A stretch of 64,000 nucleotides of DNA from Nocardioides deserti (GTDB lineage: Bacteria > Actinomycetota > Actinomycetes > Propionibacteriales > Nocardioidaceae): contig NZ_JACMYC010000002.1 in the NCBI RefSeq assembly GCF_014266025.1, forward strand, positions 124,001 to 188,000. The letters are read 5' to 3'. Each line of letters starts with the position of its first letter. Within the stretch, counting starts at the first letter, position 1. Below the pieces are notes generated by a model. That model had not been told where the DNA came from, did no database searches, and worked only from the letters and a program-made list of their open reading frames with translations. This document shows positions 8,432-16,700 of this stretch, one piece after another. A program made the translations under genes and the position numbers.

Positions 8432-9018
8432 CCCGCCGACGGTCGAAGGACCCGCTCGACCAGCCAGGCGAGCCGGTCGGCGGTGCCGGCCGGGCTGGCG
8501 GAGGGCTGCATGACGTGGCTGAGCACCACCCGCACGACCATGTCGATGGCCGCGTCGACCTGCTCGGGCGCCAGCCCGATGTCGTACGGCGCCACCCGCT
8601 CGGCGACGACGGTGTGCGCCGTGGCCAGCAGGTTGTCGGCCTGGGTGGTCAGGAACGGCAGCAGCTCGGTGTCCGCACCATGGGTCGCGCTGACCACCGC
8701 GTGCAGGAGGGGGTTGTCCTGGGCCAGCTCGAGCACCGTCCGGGTGGCCTCGCGGATGCCGGCAACCAGGTCGTCGGGGTGGGCGTCGAAGGCGAGCGTC
8801 ACCACGCCGAGGAAGCGCTCGAGCTCGCGGGCGACCATCGCCTCGGCGAGACCTGCCTTGGTGCCCATCTCGTTGTAGACGGTCTGCCGGCTGACGCCGA
8901 CCTCGTCGGCGAGCCGCACCATCGTCACCCGCGACCAGCCGATGTCGATGGTCATCCGCACTGCCGCGTCGACCACCCGGTCGCGCGTCGAGGTCGGCGC
9001 TGCGCCGGTCGTCGTCAT
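8428..9018 (-). CDS. TetR-family transcriptional regulator
   Basis: A 196-residue regulator. The N-terminal HTH (about 10-58) reads RDRVVDAAVRMTIDIGWSRV then LADEVGVSRQTVYNEMGTK, with the recognition helix SRQTVYNEMG. The C-terminal all-helical domain would bind a ligand. It overlaps the MFS exporter by 4 bp and is therefore the likely local repressor. The 115-bp gap to the ferredoxin gene upstream separates it from the alkB unit, although read-through is possible. Confidence 0.92.
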   Translation of the reverse strand: MTTTGAAPTSTRDRVVDAAVRMTIDIGWSRVTMVRLADEVGVSRQTVYNEMGTKAGLAEAMVARELERFLGVVTLAFDAHPDDLVAGIREATRTVLELAQDNPLLHAVVSATHGADTELLPFLTTQADNLLATAHTVVAERVAPYDIGLAPEQVDAAIDMVVRVVLSHVMQPSASPAGTADRLAWLVERVLRPSAG

Positions 9019-9133
9019 GCGGCCAGTCTAGGAACGGTGGTGGGCACGAGAACCGCGAACCGGCGCCCGGACAGCGGGGGAACCGCCGCGCGCCGGCCCG
9101 CGGCCGGTCGTGTGTGCCCCGGTGGGGCCTCGC

Positions 9134-9349
9134 TCAAGCCGGGGCGAGCGTCAGCGCGAGCACCGGGCAGGCCTCGACCGCGGCGTGCACCCGACCGCGG
9201 TCGGCCTCGGCCGGCGTCTCCTCCAGCACGGTCATCACCTCGTCGTCATCGAGCTCGAAGTAGTCCGAGGCCATCGCCTCGCACATGCCGAGCCCCTCGC
9301 AGCGGTCGCGGTCGACGGTGATGCGGACCGGTCCGGTCGGCGCGCCCAT
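9134..9349 (-). CDS. 3Fe-4S-type ferredoxin
   Basis: A 71-residue ferredoxin with the spacing C-x5-C (RCEGLGMCE) and a distal CP (VEACPVLAL), three cysteines in all, as in the single 3Fe-4S ferredoxins that serve actinobacterial oxygenases. The acidic surface (ELDDDEV, LEETPAEAD) is typical. The start ATG shares one base with the stop of alkB (TGATG), indicating translational coupling. It may pass electrons to the AlkB system or, if lost from a former neighbour, to a cytochrome P450 elsewhere. Confidence 0.88.
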   Translation of the reverse strand: MGAPTGPVRITVDRDRCEGLGMCEAMASDYFELDDDEVMTVLEETPAEADRGRVHAAVEACPVLALTLAPA

Positions 9350-10797
9350 CAGGCGTCCGCCCGGGCCAGCGGGACGAAGTCGACCTTCTCGCGCACGCCG
9401 CAGTCGGGGCAGCACCAGTCGTCGGGGATGTCGGCCCAGGCGGTGCCGGCCGCGAACCCCTCGTGCTCGTCGCCGACCTCGACGTCGTAGACGTAATCGC
9501 AGCTCGGGCAGCGCGCCGCGAGCACCTCCTCCGCCGCGCCCGGCGTCGTCTCGGCCCGCTCGGTGGCGGTCGGCTCGACGACCGGGGTGGGGTACGCCGC
9601 GAGGATCTGCTCGCGCTTGCCGGGCTGGATGTTGGCCCGGGTCATGTCGCCGCCGAAGTGGCCGTGCACGCGGGGGTCCATCACCCGCCGCCAGACCGGC
9701 GGGAACAGGGCGAGCACGATCATGCCGGCGTACCCCGTGGGCAGCACCGGGGACTCCTCGAAGTCGCGGAGCGTCTGGTAGCGACGGGTCGGGTTCGCGT
9801 GGTGGTCGCTGTGGCGCTGCAGGTGGTAGAGCAGCACGTTGGTGGCGATGTTGTTGGAGTTCCACGAGTGCGAGGGGTCGACCCGCTCGTAGCGCTGCCG
9901 CTCGCCGACGCCGACCTTCTGGCGCAGCATCCCGTAGTGCTCCATGTAGTTGACGACCTCGAGCAGCGAGAAGCCAACGACCGCCTGCAGCACGAGGTAG
10001 GGCAGGACGACCGGCCCGAGCCACACCACGACCGCGCCCCACAGCACCGCGGACATCACCCAGGCGTTGAGCACGTCGTTGCCGAGGCGGAAGGGGTGCT
10101 GCTGCTTGCGGGCGTAGCGGCGCTTCTCCAGGTTCCAGGCCGAGCGCAGCGAGCCCAGGACCGTGCGCGGCCAGAACCGGTAGAAGCTCTCGCCGACGCG
10201 CGAGGACGCCGGGTCCTCGGGGGTGGCGACGCGGACGTGGTGGCCGCGGTTGTGCTCGATGTAGAAGTGGCCGTAGAAGCTCTGCGCCAGCGCGATCTTG
10301 GACAGCCAGCGCTCGTGGCTCTCCTTCTTGTGGCCCAGCTCGTGGGCGGTGTTGATGCCGATGCCGCCGATGCAGCCGATGGAGATCGCCAGCCCGACCG
10401 CCTCCCAGACCGCCAGGTCACCGCCGCCCCGGCCGACGCCGGAGAGCGGGTCGCCCGCGGCGATGAGGTACATCGCTCCGAGGAACCCGGCGTACTGCAC
10501 CGGGAGGAAGAGGTAGGTGATCCAGCGGTAGTAGCGGTCCTCCTCGAGCGCCTCGATCACGTCGTCGGGCGGGTTCGAGCGGTCCAGCCCGGCGACCAGG
10601 TCGATCGCGGGCACGACCACCAGGATCACCACGGGGCCGATCCAGAAGAAGCCGCCGAACCCGGTCAGCTTCCACCCGGCGTACGCGAGGAACGCCAGGG
10701 ACGGGACCACCAGGCCGATCAGCCACAGGTAGCGCTTCTTGTCCGTCCACTGCTCGGTCGAGCCCTGGGGGACCGTGCTGTTCGCGCTGGTGGCCAT
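9349..10797 (-). CDS. alkB: alkane 1-monooxygenase fused to rubredoxin (AlkB-Rub)
   Basis: A 482-residue fusion. The first ~395 residues are an integral-membrane di-iron hydroxylase with the histidine boxes HELGHKKESH, EHNRGHH and LQRHSDHHANP plus NYMEHYGM. The last ~60 residues are a rubredoxin with two Cys pairs (CPSCDYVYD and CCPDCG) that bind one Fe. The enzyme hydroxylates the terminal carbon of n-alkanes at the membrane; the fused rubredoxin delivers electrons. AlkB-rubredoxin fusions are known in several actinobacteria. A strong site AGGAGGT lies 6 nt before the ATG. It is followed by a ferredoxin gene; no rubredoxin reductase is present in the window. Confidence 0.96.
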   Translation of the reverse strand: MATSANSTVPQGSTEQWTDKKRYLWLIGLVVPSLAFLAYAGWKLTGFGGFFWIGPVVILVVVPAIDLVAGLDRSNPPDDVIEALEEDRYYRWITYLFLPVQYAGFLGAMYLIAAGDPLSGVGRGGGDLAVWEAVGLAISIGCIGGIGINTAHELGHKKESHERWLSKIALAQSFYGHFYIEHNRGHHVRVATPEDPASSRVGESFYRFWPRTVLGSLRSAWNLEKRRYARKQQHPFRLGNDVLNAWVMSAVLWGAVVVWLGPVVLPYLVLQAVVGFSLLEVVNYMEHYGMLRQKVGVGERQRYERVDPSHSWNSNNIATNVLLYHLQRHSDHHANPTRRYQTLRDFEESPVLPTGYAGMIVLALFPPVWRRVMDPRVHGHFGGDMTRANIQPGKREQILAAYPTPVVEPTATERAETTPGAAEEVLAARCPSCDYVYDVEVGDEHEGFAAGTAWADIPDDWCCPDCGVREKVDFVPLARADA

Positions 10798-10819
10798 CGA
10801 CGTACCTCCTGCCGGGTGG

Positions 10820-10858
10820 GTTTACATGACCATAGGGTCTGTACACCGTCCTTGACAA
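10820..10858 (-). promoter_or_regulatory. probable alkB promoter with overlapping dyad
   Basis: On the minus strand a TTGTCA (-35, 10853-10858) is followed after 18 nt by TATGGT (-10, 10829-10834). A dyad GTGTACAGACC / GGTCATGTAAAC (10820-10846, centre CTAT, one bulge) covers the -10 box. Such placement suggests repression of alkB by a dimeric regulator. The assignment is from pattern only. Confidence 0.45.
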
Positions 10859-10893
10859 GAGGTACGCCGATGTAAATCTGCGCCCGGGAGTGG

Positions 10894-11649
10894 TCAGGCG
10901 TTCTCGCGCCGGAACACCGCGGTGCCCCACCAGACGGCGAGCCCGAAGAGCAGCACCGTCCAGCCGACGCCCCAGCCCATCGTCGAGGCGTCGAAGTCGC
11001 CGAAGAACGCCCCGCGGACCGCGTCGACCACGTGCCGGATCGGCATGAAGTCGGCCAGCGTGTCGAGCCACGCGGCGCCGAAGCTCATCGGGAGCAGGAT
11101 CCCCGAGAGCAGCAGCACCGGCATCATGACCAGGTTGATGACCGGCGCCATCACGTCCTCGCTCTTGACCGTCAGCGCGAACGCGTTTGAGGCCGCCGCG
11201 CACGCCCCGCCGAGCAGGATCGTCAGCACGATGCCGAGCAGGATCCCGCCGGGGTTCCAGTCCATCCCCATCACCAGGCCGAGGGCGACCAGGATCAGCG
11301 CCTGGACCAGCAGCTGCAGCAGGTCGCGGCCGAGCCGGCCCATGAGCAGCGCCGACCGGCTGGCCGGCGTCACCCGCTCCGCCTCGATCACGCCCTCGCG
11401 CCACTCCCCGATCAGGCTGAAGCCGGCGAAGAACGCGCCGAAGATGCCGAGCTGGACGAGCATCCCCGGGACGAACCAGGTGTACTGGTTGACGCCGAGC
11501 TGCCCGATCACCGGCTCCAGCAGCGGCCCGAACAGCAGCAGGTAGAGCACCGGCTGCAGCATCCCGATGATCACCCAGGCGGGGTTGCGCAGGTTCATCC
11601 GCAGCTGGCGGTTGAAGACGATCGACGTCTCGCGCAGGAAGGTGGTCAT
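10894..11649 (-). CDS. ABC-2 type transporter permease (DrrB-like)
   Basis: A 251-residue membrane protein with an N-terminal cytoplasmic stretch (RETSIVFNRQLRMNLRNPAW) and about six membrane helices, including the ABC-2 signature region LLLSGILLPMSFGAAWLDTLADFMPIRHV (central part). It is the membrane half of a drug or lipid exporter. The start overlaps the ATPase stop by 4 bp, so subunits are made together. Confidence 0.92.
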   Translation of the reverse strand: MTTFLRETSIVFNRQLRMNLRNPAWVIIGMLQPVLYLLLFGPLLEPVIGQLGVNQYTWFVPGMLVQLGIFGAFFAGFSLIGEWREGVIEAERVTPASRSALLMGRLGRDLLQLLVQALILVALGLVMGMDWNPGGILLGIVLTILLGGACAAASNAFALTVKSEDVMAPVINLVMMPVLLLSGILLPMSFGAAWLDTLADFMPIRHVVDAVRGAFFGDFDASTMGWGVGWTVLLFGLAVWWGTAVFRRENA

Positions 11650-12749
11650 CGGTCGGCTCCCGTGCTCGTGGGGGTCGTGGCGGTGGTGGTCGGGGACGGC
11701 GTCGCCCCCGCCTCCGGAGGTACGCCGCCGGGCGGGCCGCCGTGCTCCGCCCCGTCCTCCGCCCCGTCCTCCGCGGCGGCCTCGGCCGCGGCCTCGGCGT
11801 CGCGCAGGGAGCGGCCGGTCAGGGTGAGGAACACGTCGTCGAGGGTCGGCCGCGCCACCTCGATCGAGTCCAGGGCGACCCCGGAGGACTCCAGATCACG
11901 CAGCAGCCCCGGCACCGCGCGCCCGGCGCGCGCGACCCGACCACGGACGTGCCGGCCCTCGACGGTGACGTCGGGAGCGAGCGAGCCGAGCTTGTCCCGC
12001 GCGACCGCGACGTGCTCGTCGGCGCTCACCTCGAGGTCGACCAGGTCGCCGGCCACCTGCGCCTTGAGGTTGTCGCTGGTGTCGCTGGCGACGATCCGGC
12101 CGCGATCGATGATGACGATCCGGTCCGCCAGCGCGTCGGCCTCGTCGAGGTAGTGGGTCGTCAGGAACACCGTCGCCCCCTGCTCGGTGCGCAGCCCGGC
12201 GATGTGCTCCCACAGGTTGGCCCGCGCCTGCGGGTCCAGGCCGGTCGTCGGCTCGTCGAGGAAGACGAGCGACGGCGAGTGGATGAGCCCCATGACGATG
12301 TCGAGGCGCCGCTTCTGCCCGCCGGACATGTTCTTCGGCATCCGCCGCCACAGGCCGTCGAGCTGGAGCCGGTCGAAGAGCTCCTGGCCCTTCGCGACCG
12401 CGTCCTTGCGCGACATCCCGTAGAGCATCCCGTGGTCGACGACCTCGTCCCCGGCGTAGGCGCCGGAGAACGTCGAGCCGACCTGGCTGCAGTAGCCGAT
12501 GCTGCGCCGCACCTGCACGGGCTGCGTCGCCACGTCGTACCCCGCGACCGTGGCGGTGCCCGCCGTCGGCTTCAGCAGGGTGGTGAGCATCCGCAGGGTC
12601 GTGGTCTTCCCCGCGCCGTTGGGACCGAGGAAGCCGACCACCTCGCCCTCGCTGACGTCGAGGTCGACGCCGTCGACGGCCTGGACCGCCTTCTTCTCCT
12701 TGCCACGGCCGGTGGTGAAGGTCTGCACGAGTCCTCGTGCGTGGATCAT
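11646..12749 (-). CDS. ABC transporter ATP-binding protein (DrrA family)
   Basis: A 367-residue ATPase with Walker A GPNGAGKTT (about 41-49), Q-loop, ABC signature SGGQKRRLDIV, Walker B LVFLDEPTTGLDP and switch His in LTTHYLDEADAL. The C-terminal third carries the DrrA-type extension (DSIEVARPTLDDVFLTLTGR) and ends in an Ala/Glu- and Thr-rich tail of low complexity. With the permease at 10894 it forms an exporter of the daunorubicin-resistance type; the substrate is unknown. AAGGAG sits 5 nt upstream of the ATG. It is divergent from ppgK across 229 bp in which I see no gene. Confidence 0.93.
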   Translation of the reverse strand: MIHARGLVQTFTTGRGKEKKAVQAVDGVDLDVSEGEVVGFLGPNGAGKTTTLRMLTTLLKPTAGTATVAGYDVATQPVQVRRSIGYCSQVGSTFSGAYAGDEVVDHGMLYGMSRKDAVAKGQELFDRLQLDGLWRRMPKNMSGGQKRRLDIVMGLIHSPSLVFLDEPTTGLDPQARANLWEHIAGLRTEQGATVFLTTHYLDEADALADRIVIIDRGRIVASDTSDNLKAQVAGDLVDLEVSADEHVAVARDKLGSLAPDVTVEGRHVRGRVARAGRAVPGLLRDLESSGVALDSIEVARPTLDDVFLTLTGRSLRDAEAAAEAAAEDGAEDGAEHGGPPGGVPPEAGATPSPTTTATTPTSTGADR

Positions 12750-12978
12750 CCGGGCTCCTTCGCTGGTTCGGTCGGGCGCTGCCCCGGGTCCCGGGCAGTG
12801 TCCCCACCCGCAGCCGCGGCCGTCGACCGGTTTGTCGTCGCGGCGGGCGCGGGCAGGTCCTCAGACCGGCCGGCGACGCCGGACTCATCGCTCAGCGCCG
12901 CTGCTGACCTCGACGCCGGTGGGCTCGCAGACGTCGAGGCCATCGCCAGGGTCAGGCGGGCCGTGGTGGGATGGGCGG

Positions 12979-13746
12979 ATGAGCAGCACCACCACCACGA
13001 CCACCACGGAGACCCCGGTCGGCATCGACTTCGGCGGCACCGGCATCAAGGGCGCGCCCGTCGACCTCGAGGTCGGCGACTTCGCCGCCGAGCGCGTCCG
13101 GGTGAAGACCCCCAGGCCGTCGACGCCGGTCGTCGTGGCCGAGGTCTTCCGCGAGCTGCTGGACGCCTTCCCGGGCGCGCAGGGACCGGTGGGCGTGACC
13201 GTGCCGGGCATCGTGCGGCACGGCGTGGTCGGCTCGGCCGCCAACATCGACCCGGCCTGGGTCGACACCGACGCCGACGCGCTGTTCACCGAGGCCACCG
13301 GCCGCGAGGTGCACGTCGTCAACGACGCGGACGCCGCCGGCCTGGCCGAGGTGCGGTACGGCGCGGCGCGCGGCCACCGCGGCCTGGTCATCGTCACGAC
13401 CCTCGGCACCGGCATCGGCTCCGCCCTGGTGCACGACGGCCGGCTGGTGCCCAACAGCGAGCTGGGCCACCTCGAGCTCGACGGCCACGTCGCGGAGAAG
13501 CGCGCCGCGAACAGCGCCCGCGAGCGCGAGGACCTTTCGATGACCGCGTGGGCCGAGCGGCTCACGGCGTACTACCGCCACCTCGAGCGGCTCTTCTCCC
13601 CCGACCTGTTCGTGGTCGGCGGCGGGGTCAGCAAGCGGTCCGAGGAGTTCCTGCCGCTGCTGCGGCTGGACACCGAGGTCGTGCCGGCCACGCTGCGCAA
13701 CAAGGCCGGCGTGGTGGGCGCGGCGCTGCACGCGACCGGGGGCTGA
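12979..13746 (+). CDS. ppgK: polyphosphate glucokinase
   Basis: A 255-residue ROK-fold sugar kinase. The phosphate loop is VGIDFGGTGIKGAPVD (with Thr-rich residues just before it), the sugar-binding region includes VNDADAAGLAE, the adenosine motif is LVIVTTLGTGIGSALVHDG, and the motif SELGHLELDGH replaces the Cys-rich zinc site of ordinary ROK kinases, as in known actinobacterial PPGKs. It phosphorylates glucose using polyphosphate or ATP and so provides glucose-6-phosphate for the Zwf-Edd-Eda pathway encoded at 21-25 kb. ATG 12979 is chosen because homology starts immediately after it. Confidence 0.94.
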   Translation: MSSTTTTTTTETPVGIDFGGTGIKGAPVDLEVGDFAAERVRVKTPRPSTPVVVAEVFRELLDAFPGAQGPVGVTVPGIVRHGVVGSAANIDPAWVDTDADALFTEATGREVHVVNDADAAGLAEVRYGAARGHRGLVIVTTLGTGIGSALVHDGRLVPNSELGHLELDGHVAEKRAANSAREREDLSMTAWAERLTAYYRHLERLFSPDLFVVGGGVSKRSEEFLPLLRLDTEVVPATLRNKAGVVGAALHATGG

Positions 13747-13809
13747 CCCTTCCCAGCCGGGGTACGGGCGAGGCACGATGTCCGCGCGACCCGGTCCGAG
13801 GAGGTACCC

Positions 13810-14403
13810 GTGGCACGCACCCCGTTGGTCGTCGTACCGCTCCTGGTGCTGCTCGTCGCGACCGCCGGCGCCGGGGCCCGGCTGCTGCTGGCCGAGCCCG
13901 ACAGCGCCGACGCCACCGGCGGAGCGGCGACCTGCTGGGACGGCTCGACGAGCGCCGAGGGACCCGCGGGGTGCAGCCGGCCCCGTGGCCTGGCCGGGCT
14001 GGCCTGGGTGTTCCCCTCGGTCGACCTCGACGATCTCGCCTGCCGCGGCTCCGAGCGCGGACGCACCGCCCGGTGGCGCTGCTGGGTCCAGGTCGAGGGC
14101 GTCCCCGCCGTCGTGACGTACGCCGTGGCGCGCGACGTGAGCAGCAACCTGCGGCGCGTGCGCCGGACCTACGCCGGCGGCGACCGGGCCGTGGCGCGCG
14201 CCCCCGACGGCACCGTCAACCGCTGGGTCTGGCGGCTGCGCGAGCCGGACCCGAGCGGCGCGTGGGTCCTCACCTCGGTCTACCGCCGGCACCCCTACCG
14301 GGTCACCGTCTCCGCCGACACCCGCCGGGCCCGCGACCGGGCGCTGCGGACGCTGGTCGAGCACCGCGACCCGGCAGAGGTCCGCGGCGTCCCCGCCGGC
14401 TGA
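13810..14403 (+). CDS. secreted protein of unknown function, four cysteines
   Basis: A 197-residue protein starting at GTG 13810 behind GAGGAGGT. Residues 1-26 are a signal peptide or anchor (PLVVVPLLVLLVATAGAGA). The mature part has four cysteines (ATCWDGS, GCSRP, LACRGSE, WRCWVQVE), enough for two disulfides, and is otherwise Arg-rich. No family is recognised. The gene lies 63 bp after ppgK and converges on malic enzyme with a 5-bp gap. Confidence 0.75.
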   Translation: MARTPLVVVPLLVLLVATAGAGARLLLAEPDSADATGGAATCWDGSTSAEGPAGCSRPRGLAGLAWVFPSVDLDDLACRGSERGRTARWRCWVQVEGVPAVVTYAVARDVSSNLRRVRRTYAGGDRAVARAPDGTVNRWVWRLREPDPSGAWVLTSVYRRHPYRVTVSADTRRARDRALRTLVEHRDPAEVRGVPAG

Positions 14404-14408
14404 GCGCC

Positions 14409-15794
14409 TCAGGCCCCGCGGACCGCCGCGGCGACGGCCTTCGGCACGTCGGGGTGGAAGACCGTGGGGATGATGAACGACGGGTTGAGCTCGTCGTCGG
14501 CCACGACGTGGGCGATCGCCTCGGCCGCGCGGAGCAGCATCTCGATGGTGATCTCCGAGGCGCGCGCGTCGAGCAGGCCGCGGAAGACGCCCGGGAAGGC
14601 CAGCACGTTGTTGATCTGGTTGGGGTAGTCCGAGCGCCCGCTGGCCACGACCGCGGCGTACTTGTCCGCCTCGACCGGGTCGACCTCCGGGTCGGGGTTG
14701 GCCAGCGCGAAGACCACCGGGTCGGTCGCCATGTCCTTGATCCACTCCGGCTGGAGGATCCGCGGCGCGCTCACGCCGATGAAGACGTCGGCACCGGTGA
14801 GCACCGTGTGCAGGTCGCCGGTCGCGCGGCGGGGGTTGGTGACCTCGGCGAGCTGACGGTGGGCGCCGGTGAGCGTCTCGTCGTCGGCGCACAGCGCGCC
14901 GGCCCGGTCGACGACGACCACGTCGGCCGCGCCGGCGGCGAGCAGCAGCGTGACGATGGCGGTGCCGGCCGCGCCGCCGCCGGAGACGACGATGCGGACG
15001 TCGGCGAGCTGCTTCTTGACCACGCGCAGGGCGTTGGTGAGCGCGGCGAGGACGACGATCGCGGTGCCGTGCTGGTCGTCGTGGAAGACCGGGATGTCGA
15101 GGCTGGCGCGCAGCCGCCGCTCGATCTCGAAGCAGCGCGGAGCAGCGATGTCCTCGAGGTTGATGCCGCCGAAGCCGGGGGCGATCAGCTCGACCGCGCG
15201 CACGATCTCGTCGGTGTCCTGGGTGTCCAGGCAGATCGGCCAGGCGTCGATGTCGGCGAACCGCTTGAACAGCGCCGCCTTGCCTTCCATCACCGGCAGC
15301 GCCGCGCCGGGGCCGATGTTGCCGAGGCCGAGGACCGCGGAGCCGTCGGTGACGACCGCGACGGTGTTGCCCTTGGTCGTCAGCCGCCACACGTCCTCGG
15401 GGTGCTCGGCGATCGCGCTGCTGACGCGACCCACGCCCGGGGTGTACGCCATCGACAGGTCGTCGCGGTTGCGCATCGGCACCTTGGAGGTGACCTCGAT
15501 CTTGCCGCCGAGGTGCAGCAGGAAGGTCCGGTCGCTGGTCTTGTGCACCGTGACGCCGTCGATCGCGTCGACCGCCTGCTCGAGCAGCTTGGCGTGGTCG
15601 GCGTCGGCCGCCGAGCAGGTCACGTCGACGACGAGCCGCTCGTGGCTGGACTCCGAGACGTCCATCGCGGTCACGATGCCGCCGGCCTGGCTGATGCCCG
15701 TGGCCACCGCGCCCACCACGCCGTGGTCCGGCGCGGTGTGCAGCCGCATGGTGATGGAGTACGACGACGTGGTTGCGGCTGATCGGCTGGTCAC
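14409..15794 (-). CDS. malic enzyme with N-terminal ACT domain
   Basis: About 461 residues from GTG 15794, which has GGAGAG 8 nt upstream; a TTG at 15830 would add 12 unlikely residues. An ACT domain (about 10-85, starting SYSITMRLHTAPDHG) precedes the malic enzyme N-terminal domain with the catalytic Tyr in MAYTPGVGRVS and Lys in VMEGKAALFKRF, and the metal site HDDQHGTAIV. The NAD-binding domain has VVSGGGAAGTAIV. It converts malate to pyruvate and CO2 with reduction of NAD(P). The ACT domain suggests allosteric control by a small metabolite. Confidence 0.93.
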   Translation of the reverse strand: MTSRSAATTSSYSITMRLHTAPDHGVVGAVATGISQAGGIVTAMDVSESSHERLVVDVTCSAADADHAKLLEQAVDAIDGVTVHKTSDRTFLLHLGGKIEVTSKVPMRNRDDLSMAYTPGVGRVSSAIAEHPEDVWRLTTKGNTVAVVTDGSAVLGLGNIGPGAALPVMEGKAALFKRFADIDAWPICLDTQDTDEIVRAVELIAPGFGGINLEDIAAPRCFEIERRLRASLDIPVFHDDQHGTAIVVLAALTNALRVVKKQLADVRIVVSGGGAAGTAIVTLLLAAGAADVVVVDRAGALCADDETLTGAHRQLAEVTNPRRATGDLHTVLTGADVFIGVSAPRILQPEWIKDMATDPVVFALANPDPEVDPVEADKYAAVVASGRSDYPNQINNVLAFPGVFRGLLDARASEITIEMLLRAAEAIAHVVADDELNPSFIIPTVFHPDVPKAVAAAVRGA

Positions 15795-15853
15795 CGGCCC
15801 ACTCTCCGCGCCCGCGCCGGTTACCGGCAAGTCACCTCGGCCCGGACGGGTGT

Positions 15854-15941
15854 GAGGTTCATCGGCGGGCCGATGGACCTCCCGGTCAGCCGATGAAGTT
15901 TCAGCGGCCCACCGGCAGTTTCATCGGCCAGCCGATGAAAC
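15854..15941. repeat. intergenic inverted-repeat pair, locus C (shares words with 58738)
   Basis: Two palindromes side by side between divergent genes. The first, 15854-15881, has 13-nt arms beginning GAGGTTCATCGGC with one mismatch and a 2-nt centre. The second, 15918-15941, has perfect 11-nt arms GTTTCATCGGC / GCCGATGAAAC with centre CA. A related half-site, GCCGATGAAG, lies between them. The word order GAGGTTCATCGG ... ACCT ... CGGTC ... TTCATCGGCC is shared with 58738-58832. Confidence 0.88.
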
Positions 15942-15977
15942 GTGCGCCACCAACCCCCGTGACCGCCGTCACAATTA

Positions 15978-16027
15978 TGCACTTCTTGGACGGGAGTGCA
16001 AGACTGCACTCCATGTCCGGAAGTGCA
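15978..16027 (+). promoter_or_regulatory. TetR operator, two nested dyads around the start codon
   Basis: TGCACTTC (15978) and GGAGTGCA (ending 16000) form one dyad; TGCACTCC (from 16005) and GAAGTGCA (ending 16027) form the next, and the two halves are again inverted copies of each other. The second dyad spans the ATG at 16013. This arrangement is a typical autoregulatory operator for a TetR dimer pair and would shut down both the regulator and the MMPL exporter behind it. Confidence 0.8.
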
Positions 16028-16606
16028 ATCGAGCTGTCGCGCCGCGACGCCAAGCGCCGCGACACCGAGGACCGCATCTCCGACCGGGCCCAGCGGCTGG
16101 TCGAGCAGCACGGTCTGGACGGCTTCACGATGGAGGACCTCGCGGCGGCGGCCGACGTCTCGCGCCGGACGCTGTTCAACTACTTCCCCAGCAAGCTCGA
16201 CGCGGTGCTCGGGAACGTCCCGGAGATCCCCGAGGACGTCCGCGCCGAGTTCGTGCGCGGCGGGCCCCACGGGGTGCTCGTCGAGGACCTCGCCTCCCTC
16301 GGCCGGGCGATCCTCGACCGCCAGGACGTCCACCGCGACCAGGTCCGCCGCCTCCAGCACATCCTCACCACCAACCCGCGGCTCCTCATCGCGGTGCACG
16401 GCCGGTTCGAGGAGATCTGCACCGTCATCGTCGGGCTCGTCGTCCGGCGTGACCCCGCCCTCGGCGACCTGCGCGCACGGTTGCTCGTCCGGCTCCTGGT
16501 CACCGTCTTCGACAGCGTGATGGCGGCCTACGTCGACGGCGACGACCGCCCGCTGGCCGACCAGTTCGACGAGCACCTCGCCGCGGCCCGCGCGCTCCTC
16601 TCCTAG
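16013..16606 (+). CDS. TetR-family regulator of the MMPL exporter
   Basis: A 197-residue regulator starting MSGSAIELSRRDAKRRD. The HTH reads GFTMEDLAAAADVSRRTLFNYFPSK, with the recognition helix SRRTLFNYF characteristic of TetR proteins. The first codons lie inside the operator, so autorepression is likely. The MMPL transporter follows 94 bp later on the same strand; the gap contains short CAGCCCGAC repeats but no clear terminator, so the two genes are probably one operon. Confidence 0.93.
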   Translation: MSGSAIELSRRDAKRRDTEDRISDRAQRLVEQHGLDGFTMEDLAAAADVSRRTLFNYFPSKLDAVLGNVPEIPEDVRAEFVRGGPHGVLVEDLASLGRAILDRQDVHRDQVRRLQHILTTNPRLLIAVHGRFEEICTVIVGLVVRRDPALGDLRARLLVRLLVTVFDSVMAAYVDGDDRPLADQFDEHLAAARALLS

Positions 16607-16700
16607 CGCGGCCGCACACCGGCTTCCTGCACACCAGCTCTGCAACCGCCGCCGCACCAGCCAGCCAGCCCGACCAGCCCGACCAGCCCCAAGGAACCTC

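Noticed and set aside
12750..12978. A short gene in the gap between the ABC ATPase and ppgK
   Set aside because: Frames on both strands lack a ribosome-binding site and a convincing composition; treated as a divergent promoter region.
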